DNA of 64,000 nucleotides from Bacteroidales bacterium (lineage in GTDB: Bacteria > Bacteroidota > Bacteroidia > Bacteroidales > UBA932), in contig JAFQAT010000058.1 in NCBI GenBank assembly GCA_017399865.1, positions 1 through 64,000 on the forward strand. The letters are read 5' to 3'. A program made the translations under genes and the position numbers. Below, one piece after another: positions 35,289-45,984 of this stretch (its first letter is position 1; every line of letters starts with the position of its first letter). Under the pieces are notes generated by a model. That model made no database searches, was not told where the DNA came from, and worked only from the letters and a program-made list of their open reading frames with translations.

Positions 35289-37793
35289 ATGGAAAATGAG
35301 ATGAAGACAGGTAGGATCGAGCAGGTGAATATCGACCAGCAGATGAGGAGTGCGTACATCGACTACTCCATGTCCGTGATCGTGTCCCGTGCTCTTCCTG
35401 ATGTGAGGGATGGTTTCAAGCCGGTGCACAGAAGGGTGCTCTTCGGTATGGATGGCCTCGGATTGAACTGGACCAGCCAGACCAAGAAGTCTGCCCGTAT
35501 TGTCGGCGAGGTGCTGGGTAAGTACCATCCGCATGGTGACTCAAGCGTGTATGACGCGATGGCGCGTATGGCCCAGGACTGGAGCCTCAGATATCCTCTC
35601 GTGTTCGGACAGGGTAACTTCGGTTCGATGGACGGTGACCCGGTTGCTGCGATGCGTTATACCGAGGCTAAGCTTTCCAAGCTTTCAGACGAGGTCCTTG
35701 CAGACCTCGACAAGGATACGGTAGATTTCCAGAACAACTTTGACGACTCCCTCCAGGAGCCGACCGTGCTTCCTACGAAGCTTCCGCTTCTTCTTCTGAA
35801 CGGATCTTCAGGTATCGCCGTCGGTATGGCGACCAATATGGCTCCCCATAACCTTACGGAGTGCTGTGATGCTATCTGTGCATATATCGACAATCCGGAA
35901 ATCACGATAGAGGAGCTGATGCAGTATGTCAAGGGCCCGGATTTCCCGACAGGAGGAATCATACAGGGCCGTCAGGGCATCAGGGATGCGTTCGAGACCG
36001 GCCGAGGCCGTGTCGTGATAAGGTCGAAGACCGAAATCGAGGTCAGCGACTCCGGCCGCGAGACGATAGTGGTTACAGAGATTCCTTATATGGTCAACAA
36101 GCGCGAGATGATAGAGAAGATCGCCGAGCTCGTGGAGACAAAGAAGGTTGACGGAATCGCATACATAAATGACGAGACCACAATGAAGGGAGTACGTATC
36201 GTGATCCGCCTCAAGAAGGATGCGAACGCGAACGTGGTACTCAACATGCTTTACAAGTATTCTCCGCTCCAGTCGAGCTTCTCAGTAAACAATGTCGCCC
36301 TTGTGGGAGGACGTCCTAGGACGCTCAACCTGAAGCAGCTGATCAAGTATTTCGTAAGACACAGGCATGAGGTAATCCTCCGCAGGACAAGGTTCGACCT
36401 CGAGAAGGCGCGCAAGAGGGCCCATATCCTCGAAGGTCTTCTCAAGGCTCTCGACATCATCGACCAGATAATAAACATCATCAGGGCATCCAAGAGCGTC
36501 GACGAGGCCAAGAGCGAGCTCATCTCGCAGTTCGACTTCAGCGAGGCACAGGCTACCGCTATCGTGGAGATGCGTCTTCGCCAGCTTACCGGCCTCGAAA
36601 GGGAGAAGCTCCAGAACGAGTATGATGAGCTGATGAAGTTCATTCGCTACTGTGAGGACGTCCTTGCAAACGAGAGCATGCAGATGCAGATCATCAAGGA
36701 TGAGACGACCGAGATGAAGGAGAAGTACGGCGATGCGAGAAGGACCGAGATCGCTCTCTCTGCCGAGGAGTTCAATCCGGAAGACTTCTATGCTGACGAG
36801 GATGTGGTGATCACCATCTCCCACCTCGGATATATCAAGAGGACCTCCCTGACCGAATACCGTCTCCAGAACAGAGGCGGAGTCGGCATGAAGGGAAGCG
36901 CGACCCGTGACGAGGACTTCATAGAGCATATCTATGTCGCGAACATGCACAGCACGATGCTCCTCTTCACGCAGAACGGAAAGTGCTACTGGCTTAAGGT
37001 GTACGAGATTCCGGAAGGATCGCGTGCGTCAAAGGGACGTGCCATCCAGAACGTCATCAACATCGAGTCCGATGACAAGATCAAGGCATACCTCAACGTG
37101 AAGAATCTCAAGGACGAGGATTATATCAACAACAACTATATAGTTCTCGGCACAAAGAAGGGCATCATCAAGAAGACATCCCTTGAAGCCTACTCACGTC
37201 CTCGTGCAAACGGAGTGATCGCGATCACCGTCCGTGACGGAGACGAACTTCTCGAGGCTGTGATGACAAACGGAAACAGCGAAATCCTGCTTGCTGGCCG
37301 CAAGGGACGTTGCTGCCGCTTTGACGAGGCTGATGCAAGAGCTCTCGGAAGGACCGCTTCAGGCGTCCGCGGCATAAATATTGATGAGGATGATGAAGTT
37401 GTAGGTATGATAGCATACGATCCGTCTGCCGAAGACGCCGCTGCCCACAGTGTTCTCGTCGTCAGCGAACATGGATACGGCAAGCGTTCCGACTTTGACG
37501 AATACCGCAAGACTAACCGCGGAGGCAAAGGTGTAAAGACATTGAACATAACCGAAAAGACAGGTGATCTTGTGGCTCTTAAGAACGTTACAGATGAGAA
37601 CGACCTCATGATCATCAACCGTTCCGGCCTGACAATAAGGATGGCCGTGTCCGGCATCAAGGTGGCCGGCCGTGCGACCCAGGGCGTAAGACTTATCAAC
37701 ATAAAGGAAGGTGATGCCATTGCTGCGGTCTCTGCAGTGAACAAGTCTGATGAAGAGCACGATCAGCCCGAAGCAACCGAAGTATCTGAATAA
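35289..37793 (+). CDS. gyrA: DNA gyrase subunit A
   Basis: This 834-residue type IIA topoisomerase subunit cuts and rejoins DNA during negative supercoiling. The catalytic Tyr124 is in AMRYTEAKL. The quinolone-resistance region reads [10 protein letters not shown], with Ser85 and Asp89 at the positions of E. coli Ser83 and Asp87, i.e. the drug-susceptible form. The C-terminal domain has six-bladed propeller repeats and a GyrA-box-like NRGGKG, which separates it from ParC. Start at 35289. The TPR gene follows after 21 bases. Confidence 0.97.
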   Translation: MENEMKTGRIEQVNIDQQMRSAYIDYSMSVIVSRALPDVRDGFKPVHRRVLFGMDGLGLNWTSQTKKSARIVGEVLGKYHPHGDSSVYDAMARMAQDWSLRYPLVFGQGNFGSMDGDPVAAMRYTEAKLSKLSDEVLADLDKDTVDFQNNFDDSLQEPTVLPTKLPLLLLNGSSGIAVGMATNMAPHNLTECCDAICAYIDNPEITIEELMQYVKGPDFPTGGIIQGRQGIRDAFETGRGRVVIRSKTEIEVSDSGRETIVVTEIPYMVNKREMIEKIAELVETKKVDGIAYINDETTMKGVRIVIRLKKDANANVVLNMLYKYSPLQSSFSVNNVALVGGRPRTLNLKQLIKYFVRHRHEVILRRTRFDLEKARKRAHILEGLLKALDIIDQIINIIRASKSVDEAKSELISQFDFSEAQATAIVEMRLRQLTGLEREKLQNEYDELMKFIRYCEDVLANESMQMQIIKDETTEMKEKYGDARRTEIALSAEEFNPEDFYADEDVVITISHLGYIKRTSLTEYRLQNRGGVGMKGSATRDEDFIEHIYVANMHSTMLLFTQNGKCYWLKVYEIPEGSRASKGRAIQNVINIESDDKIKAYLNVKNLKDEDYINNNYIVLGTKKGIIKKTSLEAYSRPRANGVIAITVRDGDELLEAVMTNGNSEILLAGRKGRCCRFDEADARALGRTASGVRGINIDEDDEVVGMIAYDPSAEDAAAHSVLVVSEHGYGKRSDFDEYRKTNRGGKGVKTLNITEKTGDLVALKNVTDENDLMIINRSGLTIRMAVSGIKVAGRATQGVRLINIKEGDAIAAVSAVNKSDEEHDQPEATEVSE

Positions 37794-37814
37794 AATAACT
37801 TAATACAAATCATT

Positions 37815-39134
37815 ATGAAAAGAATTTTAATCGCATTGGCACTCCTCCTGGCAGTTCAGGCGGCTGATGCACAGGTTAAGTCTCCAGAGGCAGCGAAGAA
37901 GGCTGTCATGGCAGCAGAGGAAGCGGCTCAGAATCCTAAGAAGAACGTCAAGGTAGCTACTTGGCTCAAGCTCGCGTCTTCTTATATGGATGCTTATGAG
38001 GCTCCTGTAGGAAATATTCTTGTGAACAGCCCTCGAGTTCAGCTTCAGATGATGATGGGCAACGAGAAGCCTGTTTCAGTAGAGGAAGTGATTGTTGACG
38101 GAGCTCCTTTCAAGAAGGAAGTCTATGCCAGCAAGAACCTCTATTTCGATGGAGGTGACGTCCTCAGAATTGTAGAGGTTACCGTTCCTGTATTCGAAGA
38201 TCCTCTTGCAAACGCCCTCAATGCATATGCAAAGGCTTACGAGGTGGATGTGAAGAAGTCAAAGGAGAAGGAAATAGTGGCTGGTATCCAGGCGATCCAG
38301 CAGAAGTATTTCATCGACGGTATGAATCAGTATTCCCTCGGTGACTACAAGAAGGCCGGCGAGCTCCTCGGTAAGGCTGCCGCAGCTTCAGAGACTGCTC
38401 CTAATTCAGTAGTGGATACCACTTCCCTCTACAATGCAGGTTATATCTACTGGGCATCAAAGGATTTCGAGACAGCTGCAAAGTATTTCGAAAGATGTCT
38501 TGCAGAGAACTACTATTATGATAATGGCGAGGTATATGCAAAGCTTGGTGACGTATACTTCAACCTTGGCGACAAGCCGAAGGGAGTTGAGACTCTTGAG
38601 GCAGGTTTCGTTAAGTTCCCTCAGAGCCAGAGCATCCTCATCGGTCTGATCAACTATTATATCGAGAGCGGTGAGAATACTGACAGACTCTTCGAGCTCA
38701 TCGGCGAAGCAAAGAAGAACGAGCCTGAGAATGTGTCCCTTTACTATGTCGAGGGTAACATCCACAAGCAGCTCGGAGACTTTGACAAGGCTCTTGCAGC
38801 TTACAAGGAGTGTGAGACAGTAGACCCTAACTATGATTTCGGATATCACGGACAGGGTGCCCTTCTGTACGACAAGGCTGTAATGCTGTCAGAGAAAGCT
38901 CAGAACGAGTTTGACGATGCGAAGTACAATGCTCTCGTGAAGGAGTACGAGCAGGTTCTTCTTGACGCTATCGAACCTTTCGAAAAGGCGTTCGAGGTGT
39001 CTCAGAATCCTCAGGTGAAGCTCAATGCTGCCGAGTATCTCAAGAACATCTACTATCGTTTCTCATCAGTTGAGGACAAGTACATGCAGGGATACAACAA
39101 GTACAACGAGTATGTAAAGGCTAACGTTCAGTAG
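37815..39134 (+). CDS. Exported tetratricopeptide-repeat protein
   Basis: This 439-residue protein has a signal peptide (cut near ADAQV). TPR motifs are visible from about residue 170 to 370 (YSLGDYKKAGELLGKAA, YWASKDFETAAKYFERCL, YFNLGDKPKGVETLEAGF, HKQLGDFDKALAAYKEC). It probably sits in the periplasm as a scaffold; the partner is unknown. It follows gyrA on the same strand without a visible promoter, so is likely co-transcribed, an arrangement I recall from other Bacteroidales. A bidirectional terminator follows. Confidence 0.85.
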   Translation: MKRILIALALLLAVQAADAQVKSPEAAKKAVMAAEEAAQNPKKNVKVATWLKLASSYMDAYEAPVGNILVNSPRVQLQMMMGNEKPVSVEEVIVDGAPFKKEVYASKNLYFDGGDVLRIVEVTVPVFEDPLANALNAYAKAYEVDVKKSKEKEIVAGIQAIQQKYFIDGMNQYSLGDYKKAGELLGKAAAASETAPNSVVDTTSLYNAGYIYWASKDFETAAKYFERCLAENYYYDNGEVYAKLGDVYFNLGDKPKGVETLEAGFVKFPQSQSILIGLINYYIESGENTDRLFELIGEAKKNEPENVSLYYVEGNIHKQLGDFDKALAAYKECETVDPNYDFGYHGQGALLYDKAVMLSEKAQNEFDDAKYNALVKEYEQVLLDAIEPFEKAFEVSQNPQVKLNAAEYLKNIYYRFSSVEDKYMQGYNKYNEYVKANVQ

Positions 39135-39156
39135 GAATCTGAAACGTCAATAAATG

Positions 39157-39194
39157 AAAAAGGGGAAACGGCTACTCGGCCGCTTCCCCTTTTT
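39157..39194. terminator. Bidirectional terminator between the TPR gene and phoH
   Basis: An 11-pair perfect stem (AAAAAGGGGAA 39157-39167, TTCCCCTTTTT 39184-39194) has the A/T runs needed to act on both strands. The phoH stop codon (39172-39174, minus) lies in its 16-base loop, and the phoH C-terminal codons (FEKGEAAE) form one arm. Confidence 0.88.
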
Positions 39195-40122
39195 CAAATG
39201 CCTTGACGATCTTCGTTACCAGCGGATGCCGGACGATATCTTCGTTGCGGAACGTGATGGTCTTGATTCCCTTGATTCCCTTGGTCAGCTCGATTCCTCT
39301 GAGGAGTCCGGAATCTCTTTTGTTAGGAAGGTCTATCTGGCTGGCGTCGCCGGTCACGATGAACTTCGCATCGCATCCCATTCGTGTAAGGAACATCTTC
39401 AGCTGTCCCAGATTTGTGTTCTGGGCCTCATCAAGTATTACGCATGCCCTGTCAAGGGTCCGGCCTCTCATGTATGCGAGGGGAGCAATCTGTATAGTGC
39501 CTTCCGCCATGAATTCCTGAAGCCTTTTGGCCGGAATCATATCCCCGAGGGCGTCATAAAGAGGCTGAAGGTATGGGTCCAGCTTGTCCTTCAGGTCTCC
39601 CGGAAGGAATCCGAGCCTTTCGCCAGCCTCGACGGCTGGACGTGTCAGGATTATTCTCTTTATCTCACGGTTCTTCAGCGCCCTTACGGCAAGAGCTATC
39701 GCTATGTAGGTCTTTCCGGTACCGGCAGGACCTATGGCGAACAGAAGGTCGTTTTCAAAATATGACTTTACCATCTCCTGCTGGGTCCTGTTCCTTGCCT
39801 TGATCGGTTTTCCGTCGTTTCCGTGCACGATTACCGAGTCTCCGCAGAGCTTGAACCTGTCCGGAGTGCATTCTCCGTCGAAGATGTCCTCTACATCATA
39901 TGGGGTGATGTTCATCTTGTGCTTCCTTCTCTCTATAAGCATGTGAAGCTTGACCGTGAAGTCCTCGACATCCTTTTCCTTTCCGTCCAGGATGATCTCG
40001 TTCCCTCTGGCAACTACCTTAAGCTCAGGGAAGTAGCTGCACAGGGCTTCCAGATTCTTGTTTGCCGGTCCGTAGATCTCTATCGGATCGATCGCCTCAA
40101 GTTTGATTGATTGTCTGCTCAT
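39172..40122 (-). CDS. phoH: PhoH-family ATPase (PhoH2/YbeZ-like)
   Basis: This 316-residue cytoplasmic ATPase has a small N-terminal KH-like region (about 1-70), then the PhoH domain with Walker A GPAGTGKT, LTRPAVEAGERLGFLPGDL, AYMRGRTL and Walker B VILDEAQNT. YbeZ-type members work with the RNase YbeY in RNA processing. Its ATG overlaps the stop of the upstream CapA-like gene (ATGA at 40119-40122), so the two are translationally coupled. Its own stop sits in the shared terminator. Confidence 0.93.
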   Translation of the reverse strand: MSRQSIKLEAIDPIEIYGPANKNLEALCSYFPELKVVARGNEIILDGKEKDVEDFTVKLHMLIERRKHKMNITPYDVEDIFDGECTPDRFKLCGDSVIVHGNDGKPIKARNRTQQEMVKSYFENDLLFAIGPAGTGKTYIAIALAVRALKNREIKRIILTRPAVEAGERLGFLPGDLKDKLDPYLQPLYDALGDMIPAKRLQEFMAEGTIQIAPLAYMRGRTLDRACVILDEAQNTNLGQLKMFLTRMGCDAKFIVTGDASQIDLPNKRDSGLLRGIELTKGIKGIKTITFRNEDIVRHPLVTKIVKAFEKGEAAE

Positions 40123-41240
40123 CTATCGTCTGTTTTTCTTACTCTTTCAAATGTTGTCCTCATCTTTTCATAATCCCATTCTCCGATCCATTCCTCCTTC
40201 CGTCCCATGTATTCTTCGACCGGTATCACGGCATAGTCATCCGTAAATCCGCCGGGTCTTGAACACCATAGCCATGTCAGTTCGGGGTCTGACATGGTGA
40301 TGTCGCCGTTCCAGTGGAGCACAATCTTCAGGGTCACCATCAGTTCGAGCTGCGTGTTTGCCGCGCTCATATTGGAGACGGCGTTTCCCAAGGAATATAT
40401 GACAGGCACTCCGTCGATCTCAGTTGTGTCTTGCACCACGTGCGGGTGGGCGCCGATTATTATGTCCGCCCCGTTCTCTATCAGCCATACGGCTGTCTTT
40501 TCCTGTGCCTCAGAATGATCCAGCGTGTACTCCGGTCCCCAGTGGGGTAGAGCGATGACTATATCCGCCTTTCCGGCCTTCTCCAGGGCCTCTCCTAGTT
40601 CGGAACGCATCCCCATGTAGTTCGTCTTGGGCCAATGGTCGGTATAGCCGAGATTGGTTCCGTATGTGAAGTTCACCAATGCCAGGCTGATACCTTTCCG
40701 GCGTATGAAAAGAGGGTAGTTCCCCATACGCTCATCTTCGTCCGACGCAAGTCCGGTGAACCTTATGCCTTTTTCCTGCTCCAGCCTCCGGTAGATTCCG
40801 GCAGTTCTGGCCGCACCTTCGCTTCCTTTGTCCAGTATGTGGTTGTTTGCAGCCAGGAACACGTCGAATCCGCAGTCTGCAAGGTAATGGGCATAAGCGT
40901 CAGGGGCGCAGAAGCACGGATATCCTGAGTACGGTTCTCCTGCAAGCGTGAACTCCATGTTGGCGACCGCGATGTCTGCACTCTTTATCCTGTCTTCGAT
41001 AAGCCTGAAATAGGAACTGAAGTCATACCCTTTACGGGACGCCGTCTCTATCTGTCGGGCATGCATCATCATGTCTCCCATGAAGCATATTTCCAATGTG
41101 TCCTGCCTGAATATCGGGCGTGCCTTCCCAAGGTCTGGCATGACCTTTATTTCCTGGGCATGGATAACATGGCCGCACATTCCGATCAGGAAAATGGCGG
41201 CAAGCAAGACCTTTGATATGAAATGTTTATCTCCCGACAA
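40119..41240 (-). CDS. CapA-family (poly-gamma-glutamate synthesis type) exported metallophosphatase-like protein
   Basis: This 373-residue protein has a signal peptide (LLAAIFLIGMCGHVIHAQ). The PGA_cap pattern is clear: CFMGDMMMHARQIE, VANMEFTLAG, FLAANNHILDKG, VNFTYGTN, ALPHWGPEY, GADIIIGAHPHVVQ and IYSLGNAVSN. These carry the metal-binding Asp, Asn and His residues of the calcineurin-like fold. Members act in poly-glutamate capsule anchoring or remain uncharacterised. The frame opens with TTG at 41240; an in-frame stop lies three codons upstream, and the first ATG would remove the signal peptide, so a TTG start is likely. Confidence 0.82.
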   Translation of the reverse strand: MSGDKHFISKVLLAAIFLIGMCGHVIHAQEIKVMPDLGKARPIFRQDTLEICFMGDMMMHARQIETASRKGYDFSSYFRLIEDRIKSADIAVANMEFTLAGEPYSGYPCFCAPDAYAHYLADCGFDVFLAANNHILDKGSEGAARTAGIYRRLEQEKGIRFTGLASDEDERMGNYPLFIRRKGISLALVNFTYGTNLGYTDHWPKTNYMGMRSELGEALEKAGKADIVIALPHWGPEYTLDHSEAQEKTAVWLIENGADIIIGAHPHVVQDTTEIDGVPVIYSLGNAVSNMSAANTQLELMVTLKIVLHWNGDITMSDPELTWLWCSRPGGFTDDYAVIPVEEYMGRKEEWIGEWDYEKMRTTFERVRKTDDR

Positions 41241-41262
41241 TGCCTGTTAGCTGTTATGAGTA

Positions 41263-41270
41263 CAAATATA
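41263..41270 (-). promoter_or_regulatory. -7 element of the capA-phoH operon
   Basis: On the minus strand this reads TATATTTG, with a predicted start near 41256 and a leader of about 16 bases before the TTG start codon. Confidence 0.55.
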
Positions 41271-41281
41271 TCAAGAATTAT

Positions 41282-41312
41282 TTTGTCTCAGACCATTAAT
41301 TCGTTAAATTTG
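41282..41312 (+). promoter_or_regulatory. Promoter of the SPOR-M28-leuS group
   Basis: TTTG at 41282-41285, 19 bases, TAAATTTG at 41305-41312: a full consensus match. The predicted start near 41319 lies 19 bases before the ATG at 41338. Confidence 0.72.
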
Positions 41313-41337
41313 CACGAATACGCAAAAATGAATCCTT

Positions 41338-41859
41338 ATGAAAAAGAGTAGCATACTTCTTGTCGTTGTCTCGTTGCTGTGCCTTACAGGCTGCGACTTC
41401 ATGCGTAAGCTTGCCGGACGTCCTACAAGCGAGGATGTCGAGTTGAAGAGGGTCGAGATTCTTCGTGCTGAGGAAGCCGCCCTGCAGGCTCGTCTGGACT
41501 CCCTGCGCAATGTGGAGCAGAGGATGATACAGGACTCGCTCAATGCCTTGGATTCCATTCGCCAGCTTGGAGGTTCCATCCTCAATCCGGCAGCGATGGG
41601 AGGCCTTTTCGCTACAAAGCTTGAATCCAGATATTATATAATTCTCGGCTCGTTCAGGACAAGATCAAATGCTGAAGCGCTGTTCAATGTGGCGAAGGCG
41701 GCCGGATATAAGCCTGCGTTGATAAGTTTCGGCAAGGGTGGCCTGATTGCTGTAGGAGTAAGTCCTGTGAACAGACTTTCTGACGCTTACGTTGCCCTTA
41801 ACGGTGTGAAGAAGGAAAGCTTCTGTCCGAAGGATGTCTGGATACTTGTAAACGAGTAA
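41338..41859 (+). CDS. SPOR-domain lipoprotein
   Basis: This 173-residue lipoprotein has signal MKKSSILLVVVSLLCL and lipobox (LTGC). A coiled-coil segment (about 35-75, ELKRVEILRAEEAALQARLD) links to a C-terminal SPOR domain (about 95-173, RYYIILGSFRTRSNAEALF). SPOR domains bind peptidoglycan stripped of stem peptides, usually at the division site. The protein is therefore likely a periplasm-facing lipoprotein of the septum. It starts a run with an M28-like gene (2-base gap) and leuS. Confidence 0.85.
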   Translation: MKKSSILLVVVSLLCLTGCDFMRKLAGRPTSEDVELKRVEILRAEEAALQARLDSLRNVEQRMIQDSLNALDSIRQLGGSILNPAAMGGLFATKLESRYYIILGSFRTRSNAEALFNVAKAAGYKPALISFGKGGLIAVGVSPVNRLSDAYVALNGVKKESFCPKDVWILVNE

Positions 41860-41861
41860 AG

Positions 41862-43196
41862 ATGAGAAGATTGATGATGATATGCGCTCTGGCGATGATG
41901 CCGGCGCTTCTTTCCGCCCAGTTCCGTAGCGGGGCTGCATACGAGGACCTTGACGACAGCGAGACGGTCGCTGCCTTCAAGTCACATGTGCGTACCCTTT
42001 CCGCTGCGTACATGGAAGGCCGCAAGGCCGGATCGGAAGGCGAGAAGGAGGCTGCCCTGTATGTTGAGCGTATGTTCAAGGAATATGGAATAGAACTGCT
42101 GACACCTTCCGGCGGTGACCTTTTCGGTGTCAAGAAGGAAAACGGCGATACGCTTACCTCAAGGAATGTCATCGGTTTTGTCGAGGGCTATGACAAGACC
42201 CTCAGGAATGATTATATCGTTGTCGCCGCGAGGCTCGACAATATCGGAACCATGACGATGACGGTGGACGGAAAGCCGGTGGAACGCGTGTTTTATGGGG
42301 CAAACGGCAATGCTTCAGGACTTGCGATGCTTGTCGAACTTGCGAGGATGGTCAAGACCAATTCCATAATGTTCAGACGCTCTGTCCTCTTTGCCGCATT
42401 CGGATCTTCAAATGAGACCTTTGCCGGAGCATGGTACTTCCTGGAACGTTCGTTCCCAGAATCGGCGAAGATTGATGCGATGGTCAATCTTGACATGCTG
42501 GGCACAGGATATAATGGATTCTATGCTTATACGGGGTCAAATGTGGATATGAACGGACTCGTTGACCGGCTGTCCGGAGAACTCCAGCCGATCCATCCGG
42601 AACTCACCTCCGTGGAAATATATCCTTCGGACCATCGTGCCTTCTATGCCAAGGAGATACCGTCGATAGTCTTTACGACAGGACGTTATCCGGAGCACAA
42701 CACCGACAGGGACACACAGTCCATCATTGATTTCGATATGATGGAACGCGAACTGGAATACATATACAACTATGTCCACGCATTGGCGAACCTTAATGTG
42801 GCTCCGGCATTCAGGACAGGACAGACATCGGGAAATGAATCTTCATATGAGGACGTGGTGGCATACTATGACTGTGACCAGAGGCCTACCTTCCTGAACA
42901 GTGCTGATCCTGCCCAGTTCCTCGAGAAATGGGTGTACCAGTACCTGAAATACCCTGAATCGGCTGTCATGAACGGCATCCAGGGAAGGGTCATGGTGGA
43001 ATTCATAATCGAAAAGGATGGCAAGGTGTCCGATGTAAGGGTCGTCAAAGGCGTATCGGATGAACTGGATGCAGAAGCGGTGAAGGTCATCAGCGCCTCT
43101 CCAAAGTGGAAGCCGGGTCGCGTGAACGGAAACAAGGTCCGCACATCCATTGCTGTACCTGTAGAATTCAGACTTGAGAAGAAGAATAAAAAATAA
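41862..43196 (+). CDS. M28-fold peptidase-like protein (probably inactive) fused to a TonB C-terminal domain
   Basis: This 444-residue exported protein has a signal peptide (cut near LLSAQF). Residues 40-320 align with the M28 aminopeptidase fold ([33 protein letters not shown]). Several zinc and catalytic positions are changed: the His of AH-x-D is Arg124 (AARLDN), the bridging Asp of AxDNxSG is Gly149 (GANGNASG), and the Glu-Glu pair is Ser183-Asn184 (GSSNETF). Asp211 and His258 remain. Residues about 350-444 are a TonB_C domain ([24 protein letters not shown]). A binding rather than cutting role is inferred. It ends before leuS with a 7-base gap. Confidence 0.8.
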   Translation: MRRLMMICALAMMPALLSAQFRSGAAYEDLDDSETVAAFKSHVRTLSAAYMEGRKAGSEGEKEAALYVERMFKEYGIELLTPSGGDLFGVKKENGDTLTSRNVIGFVEGYDKTLRNDYIVVAARLDNIGTMTMTVDGKPVERVFYGANGNASGLAMLVELARMVKTNSIMFRRSVLFAAFGSSNETFAGAWYFLERSFPESAKIDAMVNLDMLGTGYNGFYAYTGSNVDMNGLVDRLSGELQPIHPELTSVEIYPSDHRAFYAKEIPSIVFTTGRYPEHNTDRDTQSIIDFDMMERELEYIYNYVHALANLNVAPAFRTGQTSGNESSYEDVVAYYDCDQRPTFLNSADPAQFLEKWVYQYLKYPESAVMNGIQGRVMVEFIIEKDGKVSDVRVVKGVSDELDAEAVKVISASPKWKPGRVNGNKVRTSIAVPVEFRLEKKNKK

Positions 43197-43203
43197 CATA
43201 CCT

Positions 43204-45969
43204 ATGGATTACAACTTTAAGGAAATCGAGAGGAAATGGCAGTCATATTGGGCTGCAAACCACACATTCAAGGCAGAAATAGACAATGCAAAGCCAAAAT
43301 ATTATGTTCTCGACATGTTCCCTTATCCTTCGGGAGCGGGACTTCATGTAGGACATCCGCTCGGATACATTGCAAGCGACATCTACAGCCGCTACAAGCG
43401 TCTCTGCGGCTTCAATGTCCTCCATCCGATGGGATATGACGCATTCGGTCTCCCGGCTGAGCAGTATGCGATCCAGACCGGACAGCATCCGGCTGTCACC
43501 ACCGAGAAGAACATCGCCCGCTATCGTGAGCAGATGGACAGGATCGGATTCTCATACGACTGGTCGCGTGAGGTCCGCACCTGCGACCCGGGCTACTACA
43601 AGTGGACACAGTGGGCTTTCCTTCAGATGTTCGGAAGCTGGTATGACAATGTGCAGCAGAAGACCCGTCCTATAGCCGAGCTTGAGGCAGCGTTCGCAGA
43701 AGGAGGAAGTGCGGCGGTCGATGCCGCATGCGGCGACGTCGCTCCTTTCACAGCACAGGAGTGGGCAGGATTCACAGACCGTCAGAAGGCCGATGTCCTA
43801 ATGCAGTACCGCATCGCATATCAGGGCGAGACCGCTGTGAACTGGTGCCCGGCGCTTGGTACCGTACTCGCCAACGACGAGGTGAAGGAAGGCTATTCGG
43901 TCCGTGGAGGCCACCCTGTTGAGCAGAAGAAGATGACCCAGTGGCAGCTCCGCGTTTCAGCATATGCAGGAAGGCTTCTCGAGGATCTCGAGGAACTGGA
44001 CTGGACCGATTCCCTCAAGGACATGCAGCGCAACTGGATCGGAAAGAGCCAGGGTGCCGAGATGATATTCAAGGTGTCCAATGGTGCTGAAGAATACGAC
44101 ATGACCATCTTCACCACACGTGCGGATACTGTGTTCGGAGTGACTTTCATGGTTCTTGCTCCGGAGAGCGAATGGGTTGAGAAACTTACCGTAGATTCTC
44201 AGAAGGAGGCTGTGGCAGAGTATCTTGCGATGGCCAAGAAGAAGACTGAGCGCGAGAGGATGACCGAGACCAGAAAGGTTACAGGTGTGTTCTCAGGCTC
44301 TTATGCAACCAATCCTCTTACCGGAGACAAGGTGCCTGTATGGATTTCGGAGTATGTGCTCGCAGGATATGGAACAGGTGCGATCATGGCCGTTCCTGCC
44401 CATGACAGCCGTGACTATGCATTCGCAAGGCATTTCAACCTTCCTGTAATTCCGCTCATAGAAGGATGCGACGTCAGCGAGGCCAGCTTCGATGCCAAGG
44501 AAGGCATAATGTGCAACTCCGGTTTCCTCAACGGAATGACGGTAAAGGAGGCGATTCCTGCTGCCATCGACTATGTCGAGAAGCACGGAATCGGCCGCAG
44601 GAAGATAAACTACCGTCTGCGTGACGCCATCTTCTCACGTCAGAGGTACTGGGGAGAGCCGTTCCCTATGTACTTCAAGGACGGCATCGCTACTCCTATG
44701 CCTCTCGACAAGCTTCCGCTCGAGCTTCCTGAAGTGGACAAGTTCCTTCCTACCGAGACCGGCGAGCCGCCTCTGGGACGTGCCGCTGGCTGGACTTATG
44801 AAGGATATCCTATAGAACTCAGCACAATGCCTGGCTTTGCTGGCAGCAGCGCATACTATCTCCGTTATATGGATCCTCACAACGACCAGGCACTTGTAAG
44901 CCGCGAGGCTGACGAGTACTGGAGGGATGTGGACCTCTATATCGGAGGAACCGAGCATGCGACAGGCCACCTTATCTACTCCCGTTTCTGGAACAAGTTC
45001 CTCTTCGACCTCGGATACGTCTGCGAGAAGGAACCTTTCAGGAAACTGATAAACCAGGGAATGATCCAGGGCCGCTCGAACTTCGTATACAGGATCATCA
45101 ACACCAATACCTTCGTATCATATGGTCTTAAGGACCGGTACGAGACTACGGAGATCCATGTCGATGTGAACATCGTGCGCAACGACCGTCTGGATATCGA
45201 AGCCTTCAAGGCATGGATGCCGGAGTTCGCGACAGCCGAGTTCATCCTTGAAGACGGAGAGTACATCTGCGGATGGGCTATCGAGAAGATGTCGAAGTCC
45301 ATGTTCAACGTGGTGAACCCTGACATGATCTGTGATACCTATGGAGCTGATACATTGAGGCTTTACGAGATGTTCCTCGGACCTCTCGAGCAGTCGAAGC
45401 CATGGGATACTAAGGGAATCGACGGCGTGAACCGCTTCCTCAGGAAGGTATGGAGGATGTTCTATGACAGGGACGGCTTCATCGTGACAGACGAGAAGGC
45501 ATCTCCTGAAGAGCTGAAGGCTCTCCATAAGCTCATCGGCAAGGTCCGTACTGACATCGAGGCCTTCTCATTCAATACTGCAGTGAGTGCCTTCATGATC
45601 GCCGTCAATGACCTTACCGACCTCAAGTGTTCGAAGAAGGAGATTCTCGAGCCTCTGACTATCCTGTTGTCTCCTTTCGCACCTCATATCGCAGAGGAAC
45701 TCTGGGAGGCTCTCGGCCATAAGGAAAGCATCACATACGCAGAGTTCCCAGAATATGTGGAGGCCTATACAGTCGAGAATACATGCACTTATGCCGTATC
45801 GTTCAACGGAAAGACCAGATTTACCGTTGACCTCCCTCTTGACATGCCGCGTGAGGATGTGGATGCCCATGTACGTTCTCTCGACCAGACCTCAAAGTAT
45901 GTTGCCGGCGGCAATATCGTGAAGGTCATCGTCGTTCCTGGAAAGATTGTGAACATTGTCGTAAAATAA
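43204..45969 (+). CDS. leuS: Leucyl-tRNA synthetase
   Basis: This 921-residue class I aminoacyl-tRNA synthetase charges tRNA-Leu. The HIGH-type motif is HVGH in [15 protein letters not shown]. The CP1 editing domain contains [12 protein letters not shown] and the conserved Asp in [10 protein letters not shown]. The KMSKS motif is in [10 protein letters not shown]. The anticodon-binding and C-terminal domains are complete. The ATG at 43204 is chosen; the longer frame starts inside the previous gene. It has no visible promoter of its own and probably reads through from 41319. Confidence 0.97.
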   Translation: MDYNFKEIERKWQSYWAANHTFKAEIDNAKPKYYVLDMFPYPSGAGLHVGHPLGYIASDIYSRYKRLCGFNVLHPMGYDAFGLPAEQYAIQTGQHPAVTTEKNIARYREQMDRIGFSYDWSREVRTCDPGYYKWTQWAFLQMFGSWYDNVQQKTRPIAELEAAFAEGGSAAVDAACGDVAPFTAQEWAGFTDRQKADVLMQYRIAYQGETAVNWCPALGTVLANDEVKEGYSVRGGHPVEQKKMTQWQLRVSAYAGRLLEDLEELDWTDSLKDMQRNWIGKSQGAEMIFKVSNGAEEYDMTIFTTRADTVFGVTFMVLAPESEWVEKLTVDSQKEAVAEYLAMAKKKTERERMTETRKVTGVFSGSYATNPLTGDKVPVWISEYVLAGYGTGAIMAVPAHDSRDYAFARHFNLPVIPLIEGCDVSEASFDAKEGIMCNSGFLNGMTVKEAIPAAIDYVEKHGIGRRKINYRLRDAIFSRQRYWGEPFPMYFKDGIATPMPLDKLPLELPEVDKFLPTETGEPPLGRAAGWTYEGYPIELSTMPGFAGSSAYYLRYMDPHNDQALVSREADEYWRDVDLYIGGTEHATGHLIYSRFWNKFLFDLGYVCEKEPFRKLINQGMIQGRSNFVYRIINTNTFVSYGLKDRYETTEIHVDVNIVRNDRLDIEAFKAWMPEFATAEFILEDGEYICGWAIEKMSKSMFNVVNPDMICDTYGADTLRLYEMFLGPLEQSKPWDTKGIDGVNRFLRKVWRMFYDRDGFIVTDEKASPEELKALHKLIGKVRTDIEAFSFNTAVSAFMIAVNDLTDLKCSKKEILEPLTILLSPFAPHIAEELWEALGHKESITYAEFPEYVEAYTVENTCTYAVSFNGKTRFTVDLPLDMPREDVDAHVRSLDQTSKYVAGGNIVKVIVVPGKIVNIVVK

Positions 45970-45984
45970 CTCCTGATCAAACCT

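Noticed and set aside
35520-35570. Quinolone-resistance change in gyrA
   Set aside because: Residues at the key positions are Ser85 and Asp89, the susceptible forms.
36282-36950. 222-codon minus-strand frame inside gyrA
   Set aside because: Antisense to the conserved GyrA frame, with no ribosome site or domain.
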